This document shows, one piece after another, positions 43,390-46,383 of a stretch of DNA of 46,383 nucleotides (positions are counted from its first letter, which is position 1; every line of letters begins with the position of its first letter). Where the stretch lies: contig CAJTRS010000018.1 of the NCBI GenBank assembly GCA_910578805.1, positions 1 to 46,383 on the forward strand. Reading direction: 5' to 3'. The notes under the pieces were generated by a model. The model ran no database searches. It was not told where the DNA came from and saw nothing but the letters and a program-made list of their open reading frames with translations. This stretch comes from an uncultured Muribaculaceae bacterium. Its GTDB lineage: Bacteria > Bacteroidota > Bacteroidia > Bacteroidales > Muribaculaceae. The position numbers and the translations under genes were made by a program.

Positions 43390-44103
43390 ATGACTCATTT
43401 AAGTGTAAATATCAACAAAGTAGCCACCCTGCGCAACGCCCGCGGCGAAAACATGCCCGACGTGCAGCGCTTCGCTCAGGAATGCGAACGCCTCGGAGCC
43501 AACGGCATCACCGTACACCCGCGGCCTGACGAAAGGCACATAAAGTACAGCGATGTGTTTCTGCTGCGTCCGCTCGTCAAGACCGAATTCAACATAGAAG
43601 GCTATCCCTCGCCCGAATTCATGGACCTGGTGCTGAAAGTAAAGCCCGCACAAGTCACATTGGTGCCTGACGCACCCGATGCCCTCACCTCCCACGAGGG
43701 GTGGGACGTAGAACCCAACATGGAATTCCTCACCGGTATTATCGACCGCCTCCGTGAAGCAGGTATCCGCACCTCCATATTCGTAGGGACTGATTTAGAC
43801 AATATAAAGGCCGCTGCACGCACCGGCACCGACCGTGTGGAACTTTACACCAAGCCTTATGCCGATATATACCCCAAGAACCCCGAACAGGCGGTGGCAC
43901 CGTTTGTGGAAGCGAGCCGGGCAGCCCATCAGGCCGGTCTCGGAGTCAATGCCGGCCACGACCTGAACCTTGACAACCTCGAATTTTTCCACAGCCGTCT
44001 CCCATACCTCAACGAAGTATCCATAGGGCACTCACTGATATCCGATGCCCTGTATCTCGGGATAGGCGAGACAATAACACGCTACAAACAGTGTTTAGTC
44101 TGA
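43390..44103 (+). CDS. pdxJ: PdxJ, pyridoxine 5'-phosphate synthase
   Basis: 237 aa. It condenses the PdxA product with deoxyxylulose-5-phosphate to pyridoxine phosphate. Conserved stretches: LSVNINKVATLRNARG at the N-terminus, CERLGANGITVHPRPDERHI, EFNIEGYPSPEF, QVTLVPDAPDALTSHEGWD, and C-terminal GLGVNAGHDLNLDNLEFF and VSIGHSLISDALYLGI. The ATG at 43390, preceded by AAAAGGA (a rare Shine-Dalgarno-like site here), is preferred to a TTG eight codons earlier. It is followed by tolQ 34 bp on. Confidence 0.96.
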   Translation: MTHLSVNINKVATLRNARGENMPDVQRFAQECERLGANGITVHPRPDERHIKYSDVFLLRPLVKTEFNIEGYPSPEFMDLVLKVKPAQVTLVPDAPDALTSHEGWDVEPNMEFLTGIIDRLREAGIRTSIFVGTDLDNIKAAARTGTDRVELYTKPYADIYPKNPEQAVAPFVEASRAAHQAGLGVNAGHDLNLDNLEFFHSRLPYLNEVSIGHSLISDALYLGIGETITRYKQCLV

Positions 44104-44137
44104 TAATTAAAAAACAAACACCCATCAATCTCCATTC

Positions 44138-44833
44138 ATGACTACCCTACTTATCGCTACACAGGCCATAGCGGATAATACAGCCGCAAGCGCGGCCAAT
44201 GTTCCGGCACCCGAACTGTCGGTGTGGGACATGTGTGTCAACGGCGGCGTCATCATGATCCCGCTGCTCCTGCTTGCCGTAATCTCCGTGTATGTGTTCA
44301 TCGAACGCGCTTTGGTAATCAGGCGTGCCGCCCATGAAGACTCTTCATTCATGGACCGCATAAAGGACTATATACACGATGGCGACATCGATGCGGCCAT
44401 GAAACTTTGCCGGCACACCGACACTCCGTATTCCCGACTTATAGCAAAGGGCATAAGCCGAATGGGACGTCCGATGAACGATGTACTCGTCACGATAGAG
44501 AACACCGGCAATATAGAAGTGGCCACACTCGGCAAACGGCTACCGTGGCTCGCCACTACTGCCGCAGGAGCTCCTATGCTCGGGTTCCTCGGCACCGTTA
44601 TCGGCATGGTACAGGCATTCTACAATCTGGCCAGCGCCGGTTCGAGCGCCAATATCGATGTACTTGCCGGAGGTATCTATCAGGCACTCGTCACCACAGT
44701 TGCCGGCCTGATAGTGGGTATCATAGCACTTTTTGCCTACAATTACCTCGTGGCACAGATCAACGGCGTGATGAACTCCCTCGAAAACAAGACCATGGAA
44801 TTCATGGACCTCCTAAACGAACCCGTGCAATAA
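44138..44833 (+). CDS. TolQ/ExbB/MotA-family proton channel
   Basis: 231 aa. Three membrane segments: GGVIMIPLLLLAVISVYVFIERAL (about 27-53), and two later ones, TTAAGAPMLGFLGTVIGMVQAFYNLA (about 145-170) and ALVTTVAGLIVGIIALFAYNYLV (about 187-210). The conserved LGFLGTVIGM and TTVAGL motifs place it in the ExbB/TolQ family, the motor of TonB-Tol energy transduction. With the ExbD and TonB-like genes downstream it forms a three-gene motor set that could power TonB-dependent uptake, for example by SusC, or Tol-Pal function. Confidence 0.93.
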   Translation: MTTLLIATQAIADNTAASAANVPAPELSVWDMCVNGGVIMIPLLLLAVISVYVFIERALVIRRAAHEDSSFMDRIKDYIHDGDIDAAMKLCRHTDTPYSRLIAKGISRMGRPMNDVLVTIENTGNIEVATLGKRLPWLATTAAGAPMLGFLGTVIGMVQAFYNLASAGSSANIDVLAGGIYQALVTTVAGLIVGIIALFAYNYLVAQINGVMNSLENKTMEFMDLLNEPVQ

Positions 44834-44858
44834 CCGCATTTGACAAGAGAGCAAGACT

Positions 44859-45302
44859 ATGGCACTGAAACGACAATACGACATGACATCGCTATTCTCA
44901 ATGGCTTCAATGACCGATGTCATATTTCTGCTTCTCATATTCTTTATGGTTACTTCCACATTCGTGTTTCCCACGGCGTTAGAGATCAATCTGCCTCAGA
45001 GTTCGGAGCAGACCGCAATCAAGCCCACCACACGTGTGGTGGTTTACAAAGATCTGCGCATATCCGTATCACTCAATAATGATCCGGCACCCCAGGAAGT
45101 CACTCTCGAACAACTCCGTGCCATTCTCACCCTTGAAAAACAACAGTCTGACACAGACGACAATGTGATAGCCATATATGCCGATGAAGAAGTGCCCTAC
45201 GGCAAATTGGTGGAAATTCTTGACCTTGGCGCCAAAAGCGGATTGAAAATGGTACTGGCCACCAAACCCGCACCGTCATCGGCCATACTTCCCGCCCAAT
45301 AA
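44859..45302 (+). CDS. ExbD/TolR-family protein
   Basis: 147 aa. A single membrane helix (SMTDVIFLLLIFFMVTSTFVF, about residues 14-34) with the essential Asp (TDVIFLLLIFF) needed for proton flow, then a periplasmic domain with ALEINLPQSS and VIAIYADEEVPYGKLVEILDLGAKSGLKMVLATKP. It partners the proton channel encoded 25 bp upstream in the inner membrane. Confidence 0.93.
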   Translation: MALKRQYDMTSLFSMASMTDVIFLLLIFFMVTSTFVFPTALEINLPQSSEQTAIKPTTRVVVYKDLRISVSLNNDPAPQEVTLEQLRAILTLEKQQSDTDDNVIAIYADEEVPYGKLVEILDLGAKSGLKMVLATKPAPSSAILPAQ

Positions 45303-45347
45303 AAACGACAACACAACCGGCCGACACACATCATTTTCACCGACACA

Positions 45348-46184
45348 ATGACAGCTACCGAACGTAAAGACCGCGCCATAGCAGCCACAGCCACACTGAT
45401 CATAGTGGTTATGTGCGCATGGATTGTGGCTTCGGTATATCTGCATTACACCCCGCCGGCCGAACGTACCTGGCCTCCGGTTGACGAATCGGAGATACTT
45501 CTTCCCGAAGATATCGCCGACATAATGCCTGTAACAGCCACCCCTTCCGATGCTCTATCCCCGGCTCCACGGGAAGCACGCGCCGAAGAGGGATACAGTC
45601 AGGGAGCCGATCCCGTGCCACACGACCCTATGGACGACGTCAACGCCGGACCGGCCTCGGCGGTGCCTACACCGCCCATATCTTCCGAGCAGGAATCACC
45701 CGTGAAAGTGACACCTGTGCCTGAAAATGTCACCACAGGCCCGTCAAAAGAAGAACTGGAGCAACAGCGCAAAGAACGCGAACAGCAGGCTCGCTCCCAA
45801 CAGCGGAACTCAGCCATGAAAAATGCGTTCGGCAAATCACACTCAACACCCAATGCCACAGCCGGAGGCGATTCCGACGGGAAAGCGCCGGTAGGCATAA
45901 AACACGGACAACCCAACTACAGACTGTCAGGACGCACCATGTCAGGGTGGGGCACGGCTCAGGTCACAGCTCCGTCGGGCACCGTGGTAGTGGAAGTGCG
46001 CGTAAACCGCCAAGGCAAAGTCACAGAAGCCACATACAAGTCCGGAACCGGAGTGGCAGCCTCCATGGTTGCCGTGCGCAATGATTGCGTGCGCAGAGCC
46101 AAAACCTCAAGTTTTTCGGTCAACAACAACGCCCCGGCCGAACAAATAGGCACAATCACCTACTCATTCACCACTGCACACTGA
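45348..46184 (+). CDS. TonB/TolA-like energy transducer
   Basis: 278 aa. An N-terminal membrane anchor (ATATLIIVVMCAWIVASVYL, about residues 12-31), a long Pro/Glu/Gln-rich periplasm-spanning linker (about 32-190, with a Lys/Arg/Gln-rich helix EELEQQRKEREQQARSQQR), and a small C-terminal domain with TVVVEVRVNRQGKVTEATYKSGTG, typical of TonB/TolA C-termini. It would couple the ExbB-ExbD motor to an outer-membrane receptor. No TolB or Pal follows inside the window. Confidence 0.87.
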   Translation: MTATERKDRAIAATATLIIVVMCAWIVASVYLHYTPPAERTWPPVDESEILLPEDIADIMPVTATPSDALSPAPREARAEEGYSQGADPVPHDPMDDVNAGPASAVPTPPISSEQESPVKVTPVPENVTTGPSKEELEQQRKEREQQARSQQRNSAMKNAFGKSHSTPNATAGGDSDGKAPVGIKHGQPNYRLSGRTMSGWGTAQVTAPSGTVVVEVRVNRQGKVTEATYKSGTGVAASMVAVRNDCVRRAKTSSFSVNNNAPAEQIGTITYSFTTAH

Positions 46185-46226
46185 TTGTATTCTGATTAAT
46201 TAATAATTGTACAGTATCTAAAAAAC

Positions 46227-46270
46227 CAGGCTCCGCGCCGTCAAAAAACTTGACCGTTGCACGAAGCCTG
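46227..46270. terminator. Imperfect hairpin, probable terminator
   Basis: CAGGCT (46227-46232) pairs with AGCCTG (46265-46270) and inner segments pair with some mismatches and bulges. On the minus strand it is followed by GGTTTTTTAG, so it looks like a terminator for a leftward gene beyond the window; on the plus strand it may also help to end the TonB-like transcript, although its T-tract there is weak. Confidence 0.6.
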
Positions 46271-46354
46271 AGTTTATCCCTATTATCTTATATAGTGTGT
46301 TCCGGTATAGTAATTAAGAGAAAGAGCAAAGCCGTTTATCGTGGGAAAGAGATA

Positions 46355-46383
46355 TCATTCTTTCTGCAGGTAGGTTGTAAGCT
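46355..46383 (-). CDS. Possible C-terminal end of a leftward gene (partial)
   Basis: On the minus strand one frame reads LTTYLQKE and then TGA, about 85 bp before the terminator-like hairpin. Eight residues are too few to assign anything, and another frame is open longer (to a TAA nearer the hairpin). It is listed only because the terminator implies a leftward gene here. Confidence 0.25.

Noticed and set aside
1..46383. CRISPR arrays, insertion sequences, prophage or toxin-antitoxin genes.
   Set aside because: No repeat-spacer pattern, transposase or integrase motif, or such gene pair was found on either strand.

Overview
The window looks like chromosome of a gut Bacteroidales, most likely a Muribaculaceae-type organism. 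The pointers are a SusC/SusD pair, type IX secretion genes (porX, porW), Bacteroidota-style promoters (TTTG, 19-20 bp, TAnnTTTG), almost no Shine-Dalgarno sequences, a DUF3467 protein, a DUF2723 membrane protein and an inositol-lipid cluster. I see no insertion sequence, prophage, CRISPR array or rRNA. Most of it is housekeeping sequence, and the accessory character is limited to the SusCD pair and a few lipoproteins.

Left part (1-13731): the last codons of an AraC-type regulator, about 550 bp of non-coding DNA rich in inverted repeats, a tRNA-Lys(CTT) on the minus strand with its own promoter and terminator, then one long minus-strand block. In transcription order the block is ybeY, mnmG, apt, uvrC, aroA, a small membrane protein, an ABC-3 metal permease, porW, porX and tsaE. 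A full match to the ParB-binding site parS lies between mnmG and apt.

Middle (13985-29716): plus-strand genes for an AlkD-like protein, a family 2 glycosyltransferase and a nucleoside kinase; then SusC and SusD behind a 370-bp leader; then a LolD-like ATPase chained by ATGA overlaps to two paralogous lipoproteins; then DUF3467 and cysS, closed by a 20-bp hairpin. Facing them on the minus strand is a NosR/RnfG-like FMN-binding ferredoxin membrane protein followed by an exported nitroreductase. An EamA transporter converges on, and overlaps, a small lipoprotein gene.

Right part (29844-46383): an inositol-phosphate synthase, then an apparent inositol-lipid operon. In transcription order the operon is pdxA, nucleotidyltransferase, ATP-grasp protein, CDP-alcohol phosphatidyltransferase, HAD phosphatase. 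Upstream lie queG, a polysaccharide deacetylase and a 1213-aa DUF2723 GT-C-like protein. A second minus-strand group holds a CBS-less remnant, nadK and a YgjP-like metalloprotease. It diverges from pdxJ and a TolQ/TolR/TonB-like set across a symmetric promoter region.

The most rewarding items are the inositol-lipid operon (with an ATP-grasp enzyme of unknown role and an off-register CDP-alcohol transferase motif), the parS site, the FMN-binding protein/nitroreductase pair, the LolD-lipoprotein chain, and a terminator placed inside the gene of the opposing strand. All functions are read from motifs and context; nothing was searched against a database.
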